Origin: Rhodospirillales bacterium
GTDB lineage: Bacteria; Pseudomonadota; Alphaproteobacteria; Rhodospirillales; WMHbin7
Direction of reading: 5' to 3'
Length of the DNA: 64,000 bases
NCBI GenBank assembly: GCA_016214125.1
Contig: JACRPC010000042.1
Span: forward strand, 62,001-126,000
The notes below the pieces were generated by a model. That model did not search any database. It saw only the letters and a program-made list of their open reading frames with translations, and was not told where the DNA came from. Made by a program: the position numbers and the translations under genes. Shown here in pieces: positions 53,081 through 61,912 of this stretch (its first letter is position 1; every line of letters begins with the position of its first letter).

Positions 53081-54093
53081 AGATCGCAAATTTTGACGTC
53101 TCCCGCCGCGTCCTGATCATTGCCGAGATCGGCAATAATCATGAGGGCGACTTCGCCCTGGCCCTGAACATGATCGACCGCGCCGTGGAAGCAGGGGCCG
53201 ACGCCGTCAAGTTTCAGATGATCCGCCCCGAGCAGCTGGTTCGAAGGTCGGATGGCGAAAGATTGGCGCGACTGCGCTCATTCGCCTTTTCCCAGGAACA
53301 GTTCGCGTGCTTGGCCCAGCACACCCTGTCGCGGGGCGCGATATTTCTGTGTACGCCTTTCGATATTGGGGCCGTCGAATTTCTTGCGCCGCTCGTTCCC
53401 GCGATCAAGATCGCCTCGGGCGATAACACGCACCTTCCTCTTCTTGCGGCGGCTGCCCGCACCGGCAAGCCGCTTCTGATCTCCACCGGAACGGCCAGTC
53501 ATGACGAAGTTTGGCTGGCCGTGAGCCATGTCCGAGAGATTTGGAACGGCCGTGGCGAGGCCTCTCCGGGATTGGCGCTGTTGCATTGCGTGTCCAGCTA
53601 CCCCACCCCGCCTGAACAGGCTGGGCTGGCCACCATCCGCCGCCTTGCCGCCTTGCCGGACGTCGTCGCGGGCTATTCCGATCACACGCTGGGCATTGAA
53701 GCTGCCGTTCTTGCCGTCGCCGCCGGGGCGCGCATCATCGAAAAGCACGTCACGTTGGACAAAAGCCAATCGGATTTTCGCGATCACCAGCTCTCCGCCG
53801 ACCCGGCGGAGATGGCCGAAATGGTCCGCCGCATACGGGCTTGCGAAGCGATGCTGGGCGCTGAGGATCAGGAGCTTCAAGCTTGCGAAGAGGCCAATAT
53901 TGCCGCTTTGCGCCGCTCGGTTGCCGTGGCCGCCGATCTTCCATCTGGCTCCATTCTTTCCCTGGAGTCCCTCTCCTGGGTCCGGCCGGCTGGCGGGATC
54001 GCGCCGGGAAGCGAACATCTGGTGATCGGCAAGAGGTTGCGGCGCGCCTATACGGCCGGCGAGCAGATCGACCCTGCCGATCTTATTTCGTGA
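53077..54093 (+). CDS. NeuB/SpsE-type nonulosonate synthase, second copy
   Basis: A 338-residue PEP-condensing synthase. VLIIAEIGNNHEGDF, DAVKFQMIRPEQL, KIASGDNTHLPLL, LLHCVSSYPTP, and the metal histidines H203 (GYSDHT) and H224 (IEKHVTLDK) are kept, and a SAF domain (AVAADLPSGSIL) closes it. It is only moderately like the NeuB at 28948, so it should make a different sugar acid. With the SpsF-like enzyme at 57379 it recalls the SpsE/SpsF pair of Bacillus. GTGA overlap joins it to the oxidoreductase. Confidence 0.85.
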   Translation: MKIANFDVSRRVLIIAEIGNNHEGDFALALNMIDRAVEAGADAVKFQMIRPEQLVRRSDGERLARLRSFAFSQEQFACLAQHTLSRGAIFLCTPFDIGAVEFLAPLVPAIKIASGDNTHLPLLAAAARTGKPLLISTGTASHDEVWLAVSHVREIWNGRGEASPGLALLHCVSSYPTPPEQAGLATIRRLAALPDVVAGYSDHTLGIEAAVLAVAAGARIIEKHVTLDKSQSDFRDHQLSADPAEMAEMVRRIRACEAMLGAEDQELQACEEANIAALRRSVAVAADLPSGSILSLESLSWVRPAGGIAPGSEHLVIGKRLRRAYTAGEQIDPADLIS

Positions 54094-55103
54094 GCCAGGA
54101 CGTGAAGCGGATTCGGGCGGGAATCATCGGGCTGGGAGTCGGCGAGCGGCACCTTGTCGGCTACGCCCAGACGCCTGGAGTCGAAGTGCGCGCGATATGC
54201 GATATCGACCCGGTTCGTCTGGCTGAAGTCGGCGACCGTCATGGCATCGCCGAGCGGTACCAGGATTTCCGTGCCGTCACCGAGCACCCGGAGATCGACG
54301 CCGTGTCGATCTGCAGCCACGACGACGCTCATGCGGAGCAGTGCATCTCCGCCTTCCGCCATGGCAAGCATGTGATGGTCGAGAAGCCTGTCGTCCTTCA
54401 TCGGCACGAAGGCGAGGCTGTCTTGCGCGCCCAGCAGGAGAGCGGGCGCCTGATCACATCCAATCTAATCCTCCGCCGCAGTCCTCGCTTCGAGGAGCTG
54501 AAGAGGCGGATCGACTCCAACGAATTCGGCGATATCTTCTGCATCGAAGGCGATTACGTTCATGATATCCTTTGGAAGCTAACCGAAGGCTGGCGCGGCA
54601 AGATGGCCCACTATTGCGTCGTCTATGGCGGCGGTATCCATCTGATTGACCTGATGCGCTGGCTGAAGGGGCGTGAAATCACGCAGGTTAGCGCCATGGG
54701 GGCCAATATGAGAAGCCGGGGAAGCGCCTTCCGGTTCGACGATACGGTTCTGTCTCTTATGAAGTTCGACGACGGAGCGATCGGAAAGTGCCTGACTACC
54801 TTTGGACCCAGGCGGACGAAATTTCATGCGCTTAACGTCTATGGAACGCGCAAGACCTTTGTCAACGATCTGCCGCACGCCAAACTGTTCAACGGCGACG
54901 AATCAAATGACGAATCGCTCATCACCACGCCCTATCCTGGCATGGAGAAGGGCGATCTCATCCCAGACTTCATCCAGGCAATTCGCGATGGCCGGGAGGC
55001 CCGCGTGAGTTCTCGCGACGTGTTTCGCGTCATGGATGTCTGTTTGGCCATCCAAGATGCCCTCGCCAAGGGCTCGACCGTCGACGTTACCTATTCCATT
55101 TAA
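54090..55103 (+). CDS. Gfo/Idh/MocA family oxidoreductase
   Basis: A 337-residue NAD(P)-dependent enzyme from GTG 54090. RAGIIGLGVGERHLVGYA binds the cofactor, HVMVEKPVVL holds the catalytic Lys, and YGGGIHLIDLMRWLKG is the substrate-domain His/Asp motif. It lies between the second NeuB-type synthase and an aminotransferase. Oxidation of a hydroxyl to a ketone followed by transamination by the DegT protein would place a new amine on the sugar, which the formyltransferase could then cap. That order is inference from the gene set. Confidence 0.86.
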   Translation: MSQDVKRIRAGIIGLGVGERHLVGYAQTPGVEVRAICDIDPVRLAEVGDRHGIAERYQDFRAVTEHPEIDAVSICSHDDAHAEQCISAFRHGKHVMVEKPVVLHRHEGEAVLRAQQESGRLITSNLILRRSPRFEELKRRIDSNEFGDIFCIEGDYVHDILWKLTEGWRGKMAHYCVVYGGGIHLIDLMRWLKGREITQVSAMGANMRSRGSAFRFDDTVLSLMKFDDGAIGKCLTTFGPRRTKFHALNVYGTRKTFVNDLPHAKLFNGDESNDESLITTPYPGMEKGDLIPDFIQAIRDGREARVSSRDVFRVMDVCLAIQDALAKGSTVDVTYSI

Positions 55104-55120
55104 TCAGCAAGTGGTAAGGC

Positions 55121-56278
55121 ATGTCCGATAACGCGATCCCTTTCGGCAAGCCCATGCTCGACCAGAGCGAGATCGATGCGGTCGTTCAGGTGCTGTCGGG
55201 AACAACCCTGGTTCATGGGCCGGTAACGCACGATTTCGAGAAGGCCTTTGCGGAGCGCATTGGCTGCCGCCACGCAATTGCCGTCTCCTCCTGCACGGCC
55301 GGCTTGCATTTGTCGCTGTTCGTCAAGGGCATCGGGCCGGGCGACGAAGTGATTGTACCGGCGATGACACACACCGCAACGGCGCACGCCGTCGAATATT
55401 GTGGCGCCAAGCCCGTCTTTGTCGATGTCTCCGCGGAGACAGGGAATATCGACATTGCCGCAATGACGTCCGCGCTGGGCGACAAGACAGCCGCTCTGAT
55501 GGCGGTTCATTATCTTGGCCTTCCCTGCGACATGAGCGCCATCGCCGCCGCTCTCAAGCCAACGCGGGCTTTTTTGGTCGAAGATTGCGCGCTGTCGATC
55601 GACGCCACTTTCGGTGGCGCCAAAACCGGCACCTTCGGCCTGAGCGGCTGCTTCTCGTTTTATCCCGTCAAGCACATGACCACCATCGAGGGCGGCATGG
55701 TGACCACCAATGACGACGATCTGGCGGCGATGATCGCGCAGCGCAAGGCCTTCGGCTATGACCGCATGGTTGGCGAGAGAAAGCGGCCCGGGATTTATGA
55801 CGTTGTGGCTCTTGGCTATAACTATCGCATGAACGAAGTCGAGGCGGCGGTAGGCCTGACCCAGCTCAGAAAGTTGGACGAGTTTCAGGCCGCTCGCGCC
55901 CGCAACGATGCGGCGCTTCGCCAAGAACTGGCCGGCATCGAGGAAATCACCATCTTCCCCGCCCACTTGGGTAGGGCACGCTCCTCCCATTACTGCCTCA
56001 ACGCCGTCCTGCCCAAGGATGGCAGCATTTTCCGGGACACCGTGATGCAACACCTGTCCCGGCAGGGCATCGGCTCCAGCGTTCATTATCCTGGACCGTT
56101 GCCCTTGATGTCCTATTATCGGGACAGGTATGGTTACCGCGCCGGTCAGTTTCCGGTGGCCGAGTGGCTAGCTGAGCAGACGATCTCGCTGCCGGTCGGC
56201 CCGCACCTGACGGAACAAGACGCACGACGCGTCGGCAGGGCTTTCAAGGAAGCTATCCACATGGCGAGCCGCGAATAA
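55121..56278 (+). CDS. DegT/DnrJ/EryC1 family PLP aminotransferase
   Basis: A 385-residue sugar aminotransferase. The PLP lysine is K184 (FSFYPVKHMTTIEGGM), VEDCALSID holds the PLP-ring Asp, and GYNYRMNEVEAAVGL is the late family motif. It transfers an amino group, usually from glutamate, to a keto sugar. The neighbours (oxidoreductase before, SDR after) can each make the keto substrate, so whether it works on the nucleotide sugar or on a free sugar acid is open. It begins 17 bp after the oxidoreductase stop. Confidence 0.9.
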   Translation: MSDNAIPFGKPMLDQSEIDAVVQVLSGTTLVHGPVTHDFEKAFAERIGCRHAIAVSSCTAGLHLSLFVKGIGPGDEVIVPAMTHTATAHAVEYCGAKPVFVDVSAETGNIDIAAMTSALGDKTAALMAVHYLGLPCDMSAIAAALKPTRAFLVEDCALSIDATFGGAKTGTFGLSGCFSFYPVKHMTTIEGGMVTTNDDDLAAMIAQRKAFGYDRMVGERKRPGIYDVVALGYNYRMNEVEAAVGLTQLRKLDEFQAARARNDAALRQELAGIEEITIFPAHLGRARSSHYCLNAVLPKDGSIFRDTVMQHLSRQGIGSSVHYPGPLPLMSYYRDRYGYRAGQFPVAEWLAEQTISLPVGPHLTEQDARRVGRAFKEAIHMASRE

Positions 56279-56288
56279 GGGAGACGGC

Positions 56289-57371
56289 ATGAGCATGACA
56301 CCCATGTCGCAGATCAAGACCCTGCTCCAGGGCGAGCGCATTCTTCTTGTCGGCGGCGCCGGCTTTATCGGGCATAATCTGGCCCTGGATCTCCGCACAC
56401 TTGGCGTCGAGGTCATGGTTGCCGACAACTTGATGATCAATAGCCTGATCGATGTGCTCTACAGCACCAAGATCTCGCCGGTTCAGCGGGCGCTCTATCT
56501 GAACTTCCTGATTGATCGCTTCGATCTGATGCGCGAGGCGAATGTTGAATTCCGCAACGTCGACGCCCGGTCGATGGTGGACCTCGGCCGCGCGTTCGAC
56601 GAATTCCAGCCGACCAAGGTTGTGCATCTCTCGGCTATCGCCAGCGCCGTCGATGCCGGCAAGGACCCTGGCCTGTGTTTCGATCTTCAGCTGAACACTT
56701 TACGCAACATTCTCGAGCTTTGCCGCCCAGCCGCCAGCAAGGTCAATCAAGTGATGGAGCTAAGCTCCAGCACGGTCTATGGCGATTTCGAAGGCGACAG
56801 CGTCGATGAGAACACGCGCCCCCGGCCGCACGGCATCTATTCCAACACCAAATACATGGGCGAGCGGCTGATCCGGACCTACGCCCATCAACACAATCTG
56901 GGCATCACGATCATCCGCCCCTCGGCTCTCTATGGCGAGCGTTGCGTAAGCCGCCGTGTCAGCCAAGTGTTCATCGAGAATGCGCTTTCGGGCAAGCCGC
57001 TTCTGCTTGAGGGCGGGGGCGACGGCAAACTGGATTTCACCTACATCAAGGACCTGATCAACGGCATGATCCGCACGCTGGCCTATTACAAAGAACGCGG
57101 CTCGACGCAAACCTTCAACATCACCTTCGGCAATGCGCGCTCCATCGCGGAACTGGCGGGGGTCATTCGCCAGGTCGTGCCTGACGCCATCCTTGAGGAG
57201 AGGCCGCGCGCCCTCGACAAGCCCATACGGGGAACCTTGTCGATCGAGCGGGCCAGCCGGGAAATCGGCTTCAAGCCCGAATGGCCGCTGGAGACCGGCT
57301 ACCTGCAATATTGCCAGTGGTACAAGCGGGAATGGGAGCGCGCCGAGCGCATGGCCGCCCGAGGCCTTTAG
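56289..57371 (+). CDS. NAD-dependent epimerase/dehydratase (extended SDR)
   Basis: A 360-residue SDR. ILLVGGAGFIGHNLALDL binds NAD, LSSSTVYGDFEGD has the catalytic Ser, YSNTKYMGERLI the YxxxK, and RPSALYGERCV the family RP-x-YG segment. It is in the GalE/dehydratase superfamily, with an unusual helical stretch (about 55-85, TKISPVQRALYLNFLIDRFD) after the first strands. It may make the keto or epimerised sugar used by the aminotransferase. The specific reaction cannot be assigned. Confidence 0.84.
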   Translation: MSMTPMSQIKTLLQGERILLVGGAGFIGHNLALDLRTLGVEVMVADNLMINSLIDVLYSTKISPVQRALYLNFLIDRFDLMREANVEFRNVDARSMVDLGRAFDEFQPTKVVHLSAIASAVDAGKDPGLCFDLQLNTLRNILELCRPAASKVNQVMELSSSTVYGDFEGDSVDENTRPRPHGIYSNTKYMGERLIRTYAHQHNLGITIIRPSALYGERCVSRRVSQVFIENALSGKPLLLEGGGDGKLDFTYIKDLINGMIRTLAYYKERGSTQTFNITFGNARSIAELAGVIRQVVPDAILEERPRALDKPIRGTLSIERASREIGFKPEWPLETGYLQYCQWYKREWERAERMAARGL

Positions 57372-57378
57372 CCCGAGA

Positions 57379-58092
57379 ATGACCCTCGCCCCCAGGACTG
57401 GCGCGGTCATTTTCGCACGGCTGGATTCGCGCCGCTTGCCTGAGAAGGCGCTGCGGGAGGTGGCGGGAAGGCCTCTGCTTGGGCGCGTCATCGACCGCGT
57501 TCGTCAGATTCGCAACATCGGGCGTGTCATTCTTGCGACCTCAGATAGAGCGGTCGACGATCGGCTTCAGTCTTTCGCTAGCAAGGAGGGTGTTGAGGTC
57601 TTTCGCGGCGACGCCGACAGCACCTTGAACCGCGCGGTGGCTTGTGCGAGACGCTTTTCTTTGGACGTCATTCTGCGCGTTTGCGGCGATAGCCCGTTCT
57701 TGCTGCCGGAGGTCGCCGAGGAGCTGATCCGGGTGGTGGAAGAGAAGAACTTCGATCTGGCGACGAATGTTTCGCCAAGAACCTTTCCCGTTGGGATGAG
57801 CGCCGAAGCGATCCGCACGCAAGCGCTGGAAATTGCGCAGGAGAGCGCCGACAGCGCCGAGTGTCATGAGCATTGCACGCGCTACTTCTATCTGCACCCC
57901 GGCCGCTTCAACATCTACTCCCTAACCCGCGGAACGAACCTGTCGTCCATGAACTTCGCCGTTGACACGCCGGCAGACCTAGAGCGCGCATCGCAACTTT
58001 GCCAGCTTCTGGGCAACCGGGTGGACGTGGCCGGATTGCCGGAAATTCTTGCGACGGCCGCGAGGCTCGACGGCGCGAAAGCGGATTCATGA
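57379..58092 (+). CDS. SpsF-like cytidylyltransferase
   Basis: A 237-residue nucleotidyltransferase of the SpsF/KdsB group. VIFARLDSRRLPEKALREV matches the SpsF N-terminus, ILATSDRAVDDRL and RVCGDSPFL hold the metal and nucleotide contacts, and MNFAVDTPADLE closes the domain. It should make a CMP-sugar from the product of the NeuB/SpsE-type synthase at 53077. The start ATG 57379 follows the SDR stop by seven bases. It is unrelated in detail to the NeuA at 31145. Confidence 0.82.
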   Translation: MTLAPRTGAVIFARLDSRRLPEKALREVAGRPLLGRVIDRVRQIRNIGRVILATSDRAVDDRLQSFASKEGVEVFRGDADSTLNRAVACARRFSLDVILRVCGDSPFLLPEVAEELIRVVEEKNFDLATNVSPRTFPVGMSAEAIRTQALEIAQESADSAECHEHCTRYFYLHPGRFNIYSLTRGTNLSSMNFAVDTPADLERASQLCQLLGNRVDVAGLPEILATAARLDGAKADS

Positions 58093-59066
58093 GCTGGGTT
58101 ACGTGGCCGTGCCCGCTTTGTGGCACGAAGGAGTATGGCATTGCGCCGTTCTCCGAGAGGCGTGACGAGGGTGGGAGAGGCGCCATCGCCATTTGCAGGA
58201 CGTGCGGCATGACGCCCTATGTTGGCGAAACCCCGCCGCGTTTCGAACCTTTGATGCGCCATGAGTATTACGAGAAGCAACTCTGCTCGTTCGATTGGAC
58301 GCACAAGAAAAAGATATCAACCGTCGAGATGTGTTTTGACGACCTTGAACGCATCCGCCCTCTCGCAGGGGTCCGGCTGCTCGACGTCGGATGCGGGCAG
58401 GGCGTTCTGCTGGAGATCGCCAAGCGCCGGGGCGCCATTGTTCATGGCGTCGAGCCTTCGATTAGCGAATCGCAGAAGAGAAGGGACTCCGGCCTGCCTT
58501 GCTTTACCGGTTTCGTCCACGAGTTCTTTCCCGCAGAGGGAGAAACTTGGGACGTCATAATGATGAGCTGGACCTTGGATTCCATGATGGACCCGGTTGA
58601 GGGGTTGAAGGCCTGCCGCCGCTTGGTTGCGCCAGAAGGGCTGCTTGTCCTCATTATGGGGACGCTGTTCGGCACGCCGCTCTTCAAATCCGTGCCTGGA
58701 GGAACGCCCCATCCCAGCTTGGGGCCGATGGACCACTATATGGGGGCGTCGCTCTGGCCTTCGGCAAAGCCCTACACCTTTACGCCGGTATCGCTCGAGG
58801 CCTGCTTGCGCGTTGCCGGATTTGACCTGTGCTGGTCGACCATGGAAGGCAGGCATTGTTTCATCGCCCGTCCCGCTCAACCATGTGCTTTGGCGGACGT
58901 CCGGCGTGAAGAGTTTACGAGGGTTAGAAACTGGTTCGTTTTCTGGCATTTGACCGACGTGCTTCTTCGTCCGCTGGCCTTGGCGCTTTATGCGCCTCGG
59001 ATTCTGCGCTGGCGCAAGCGCCTGTGCTCCCTTGGGTCCCGCGCCAAGCGTATGTGGCAAGCTTGA
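58089..59066 (+). CDS. Zinc-ribbon class I SAM methyltransferase
   Basis: A 325-residue protein with an N-terminal ribbon (CPLCGTKEYG and CRTCGMTPYVG), SAM loop LLDVGCGQGVLLEIA, MMSWTLDSMMDPVEG and GLLVLIMGTLFG. The last 45 residues are hydrophobic and then very basic (RNWFVFWHLTDVLLRPLAL, followed by an R/K-rich tail), which suggests membrane association. The start ATG 58089 makes an ATGA overlap with the cytidylyltransferase. It may methylate the CMP-sugar or the glycan; the target is unknown. Confidence 0.8.
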   Translation: MSWVTWPCPLCGTKEYGIAPFSERRDEGGRGAIAICRTCGMTPYVGETPPRFEPLMRHEYYEKQLCSFDWTHKKKISTVEMCFDDLERIRPLAGVRLLDVGCGQGVLLEIAKRRGAIVHGVEPSISESQKRRDSGLPCFTGFVHEFFPAEGETWDVIMMSWTLDSMMDPVEGLKACRRLVAPEGLLVLIMGTLFGTPLFKSVPGGTPHPSLGPMDHYMGASLWPSAKPYTFTPVSLEACLRVAGFDLCWSTMEGRHCFIARPAQPCALADVRREEFTRVRNWFVFWHLTDVLLRPLALALYAPRILRWRKRLCSLGSRAKRMWQA

Positions 59067-59103
59067 CGCATGTCCTTACGCCAGCTTTGGCAAAATTGGC
59101 ACC

Positions 59104-60225
59104 GTGACAGGTAACGCTCACGCCAACCGACGGGTCCTCCGCCTGCTTCGCTGGGTGGAGAAGGCGGTGCGCCGACTGCCACTCACGGCGCGCCAACGCG
59201 AAGCCATTTTGACCAACGTCTATGAAATGCGCTCTCTTTACGAAGAGGGCGGCATGTGGTTTGGCTTTGTTTCCTGTCTCTCTCCGGGACATTTCGCCAA
59301 GGATGCGCCCTTGAGCAGGTCCGCCCGTGAGGCGCTGTTCAAGGCATCCGTGCGCATGGTCGAGATCGAACCCCATTCCTACTGCAATCGGGTATGCCCG
59401 TTCTGCCCGAACGCCATGTTCGACCGGCACAGCGAGAAATTGGCGCTTGATTTGAGGCAGCTTGAACCCATCCTGTCGTCTCTCGCCGGTATCGGTTATC
59501 GCCAGGGCGTACGCTTCGCGCTTTACAGCGAACCTCTGTCCGATCCGCAGATTGTCGAGAAGGTCGCGCTAACGCGCAAATGGTTGCCCAGCGCCACGAT
59601 CGACATCGTGAGCAACGGCGACTATCTGACGGCCAGCTTGCTTGAAGCGCTGACGGTGGCCGGCCTCAATTTCCTGCGGTTGAGCATCTACACCTCCGAC
59701 TATACGTGGTCACACACCAAGGCGGAGGCGCAGGTTGAAAAGATCAGTCGCAAGATCGGCATCGCACCGGTTTTGCGCACACGGACAGACGATCTACTGG
59801 CCTGGGACCTTCCCCATCCCCGCCTTCGCATCGATGCCCATGCGAAGAATCTCGGCCAAACCGGATTTGATCGCGGCGCGACGCTTGAGGGGCTGATCGA
59901 CCCATCCTTTACCCGGATGGATCCTTGCCCATTCGTCTTTGATCACGTCACCATCTACCATGATGGCGTCGTGATGCCTTGCTGCAATCTGCGGTCAGAT
60001 GTGCCTGCGCATGATAGTTTCGCCGTCGGCCGGCTGGGTGGCGACGACGATGTGATCGATCTTTATGCCTCGCCCGCCTTCGCGGGGTGGCGCGAATCCC
60101 TGGCGCGCGTCGGCGACAAGACAGCTCCTTGCGCCACATGCAAGCAAAACGTCTTGAAGACGGGACTTACCCGGTTTTTCCTTGCCCGGCGCGTCAATTC
60201 ACGGGTGCGGGGCCTGGGCAAGTGA
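59104..60225 (+). CDS. Radical SAM/SPASM protein, second copy
   Basis: About 373 residues. Cysteines C94, C98 and C101 (YCNRVCPFC) bind the radical SAM cluster; later FALYSEPLSDP, VSNGDYLTASLLEAL, CPFVFDHVTIYHDGVVMPCC and CATCK form the barrel and the SPASM-like end. The start GTG 59104 is a choice by position, 37 bp after the preceding stop, with no good ribosome binding site, so the true start may lie elsewhere. It shares layout with the protein at 44344 but little detail. A glycan-modifying role is inferred from context only. Confidence 0.74.
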   Translation: MTGNAHANRRVLRLLRWVEKAVRRLPLTARQREAILTNVYEMRSLYEEGGMWFGFVSCLSPGHFAKDAPLSRSAREALFKASVRMVEIEPHSYCNRVCPFCPNAMFDRHSEKLALDLRQLEPILSSLAGIGYRQGVRFALYSEPLSDPQIVEKVALTRKWLPSATIDIVSNGDYLTASLLEALTVAGLNFLRLSIYTSDYTWSHTKAEAQVEKISRKIGIAPVLRTRTDDLLAWDLPHPRLRIDAHAKNLGQTGFDRGATLEGLIDPSFTRMDPCPFVFDHVTIYHDGVVMPCCNLRSDVPAHDSFAVGRLGGDDDVIDLYASPAFAGWRESLARVGDKTAPCATCKQNVLKTGLTRFFLARRVNSRVRGLGK

Positions 60226-60286
60226 GGCCATCCTCGACCGCGTTCAAGAGTCCGGCGCCACGGGTCCGCGGCATCCTTGGCTAGCT

Positions 60287-61828
60287 GTGTATTATCTCGT
60301 CAACATCGCCTCGACCCTGCTCATTCTCGCTTCGGCCTTCGTCCTCTACAGACAGGGTCTGGCCCAGAAAATGCGCGATGGCGCGACGCTTTTTTTCCAC
60401 CGCCATGGTCGGCTGTGTCGCGGGGCTGTTTTGGTGGCAAGCGGCCTTTTCGTAGCCTTGGCGGTCTTGGCCACCCCCCTCTCTGCGGGGGGCGATACAA
60501 GCGGATATCTCCGTGGGGCTGTCGGCCTGGCCCGGGGACAAGGCTTCGACAGCGTACCGTCGTCCCGCGGTCCAGGCATGGCGATTCTTCTTGGTTCGAT
60601 CTTTTACGCCTTTGGAGCCAACTCGGCAGGCGCCGTGCAGACGCTCCTTGCGGCGATGGCCGGGGCGTCGGCTTGGATGGTCTATCCGGTTTCGCGCCGG
60701 CTGGGCCTTCCGCTAGGCCTGTCGCTGGCGGGCGTAGCGCTGACCGCGGGCTCGCTATCCTATATCGCCCGGGCAAGCATCATCATGACGGAAGTGCCGA
60801 CGGCCTTCTTTTGCATGATGGCCCTGTATGCGCTCCTTTCCTTCATCAAGGACCGCAGGCCAGGAAGCCTTCTTGCTTTGGGCGCCGCTCTTCTCTGGGT
60901 CATCCTGATCCGCCCAGAGAACACGGCCCTCGCCCTGTTCTGCCTGGCGTTGGTTTTCGTGAGGATTTGGAGCGGCGGCGGCAGGGGCGGCCTGCGACAT
61001 TCCACAATTGCGTTAGCATCAACCCTTCTTATGGTGGTTCTCCCCCTGCTCTTTCTCGCCCAGCAGCGCGAGAGGCAGTTTGGAGCTTTCGACATCAGCA
61101 ACTCCTCGGGCATCGTCTTCTTTAGCGGCATCATCATCTATGGTGTCACGCACGGCCACGACTTCACCGGCAGAGGCAATTTGCCACTCGACACCATCAT
61201 CGAGACCCTTTCCCATATCGAGGGCATGCCAAGCGATCCGAAGGAACTCCTTACGCTTGGCACGAAGGAGTTGACCTACGGCTACCAAGCCGCTTCCCGC
61301 CTAGGATATAACGAGACGGACGCGCTGTTTGGCCAAGCCGCCTTTGAGGCCGTGAGGCTTCAGCCCTGGGACATGGCGTCGATGCTGCTGCATAAAGTCT
61401 ACATCTACATCTTTCATGATGTGACCGTGCGTTATGCGCCGGGCGTTGCGCCCAAGCGGCCCTCCTTCCCGGGAGACGAGGCTGGCTATCTTGCCGCACC
61501 GGCGCCCCCTCTGGTCGCCGCCATTCCGGTGATGAAGGTCCTGCTTGCCGTCTTCCAGAAGGCTGCGGCCTATGCGGGACTGTTCTGGAATCACATAGCC
61601 TTGTTGGGCTTGCTGGGTAGTGCCTGGAAAGCTAGGCGCTCTCTCCCCCACCTTGCCTTGGTGGGGTTCGTCGCGCTGAAAGTGCTGGTCCCCATTATGT
61701 TTGGCTTAGGCGACCAAAGGTTTTATCTTCCTGGCTACCCCTTCTTGGTGATCGCTCTGCTGTGGGGATTTGTGATGCTGGATCATTTCGGCGAGCGCTT
61801 GGTGGCGCGCCCATCCACACATGCGTGA
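60287..61828 (+). CDS. Polytopic membrane protein, GT-C-like
   Basis: About 513 residues with some ten hydrophobic segments. After the second helix comes GGDTSGYLRGAVGLARGQGF and SSRGPGMAILLGSIFYAFG, the acidic loop and Arg-Gly-Pro pattern seen in PMT/ArnT-like glycosyltransferases. I chose GTG 60287 because the first helix starts there; an earlier start would overlap the radical SAM gene and add a poor 35-residue lead. A polyprenyl-phosphate sugar donor is expected if the GT-C call is right. It has no close twin in the window. Confidence 0.65.
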   Translation: MYYLVNIASTLLILASAFVLYRQGLAQKMRDGATLFFHRHGRLCRGAVLVASGLFVALAVLATPLSAGGDTSGYLRGAVGLARGQGFDSVPSSRGPGMAILLGSIFYAFGANSAGAVQTLLAAMAGASAWMVYPVSRRLGLPLGLSLAGVALTAGSLSYIARASIIMTEVPTAFFCMMALYALLSFIKDRRPGSLLALGAALLWVILIRPENTALALFCLALVFVRIWSGGGRGGLRHSTIALASTLLMVVLPLLFLAQQRERQFGAFDISNSSGIVFFSGIIIYGVTHGHDFTGRGNLPLDTIIETLSHIEGMPSDPKELLTLGTKELTYGYQAASRLGYNETDALFGQAAFEAVRLQPWDMASMLLHKVYIYIFHDVTVRYAPGVAPKRPSFPGDEAGYLAAPAPPLVAAIPVMKVLLAVFQKAAAYAGLFWNHIALLGLLGSAWKARRSLPHLALVGFVALKVLVPIMFGLGDQRFYLPGYPFLVIALLWGFVMLDHFGERLVARPSTHA

Positions 61829-61912
61829 TCGACACGGAAGCAAGAACAACGGCTGCGCCGTGACGTCGACGGTGCCTTCGATCATTCATATCCGCCTTCT
61901 CCCCGAAAGCCC

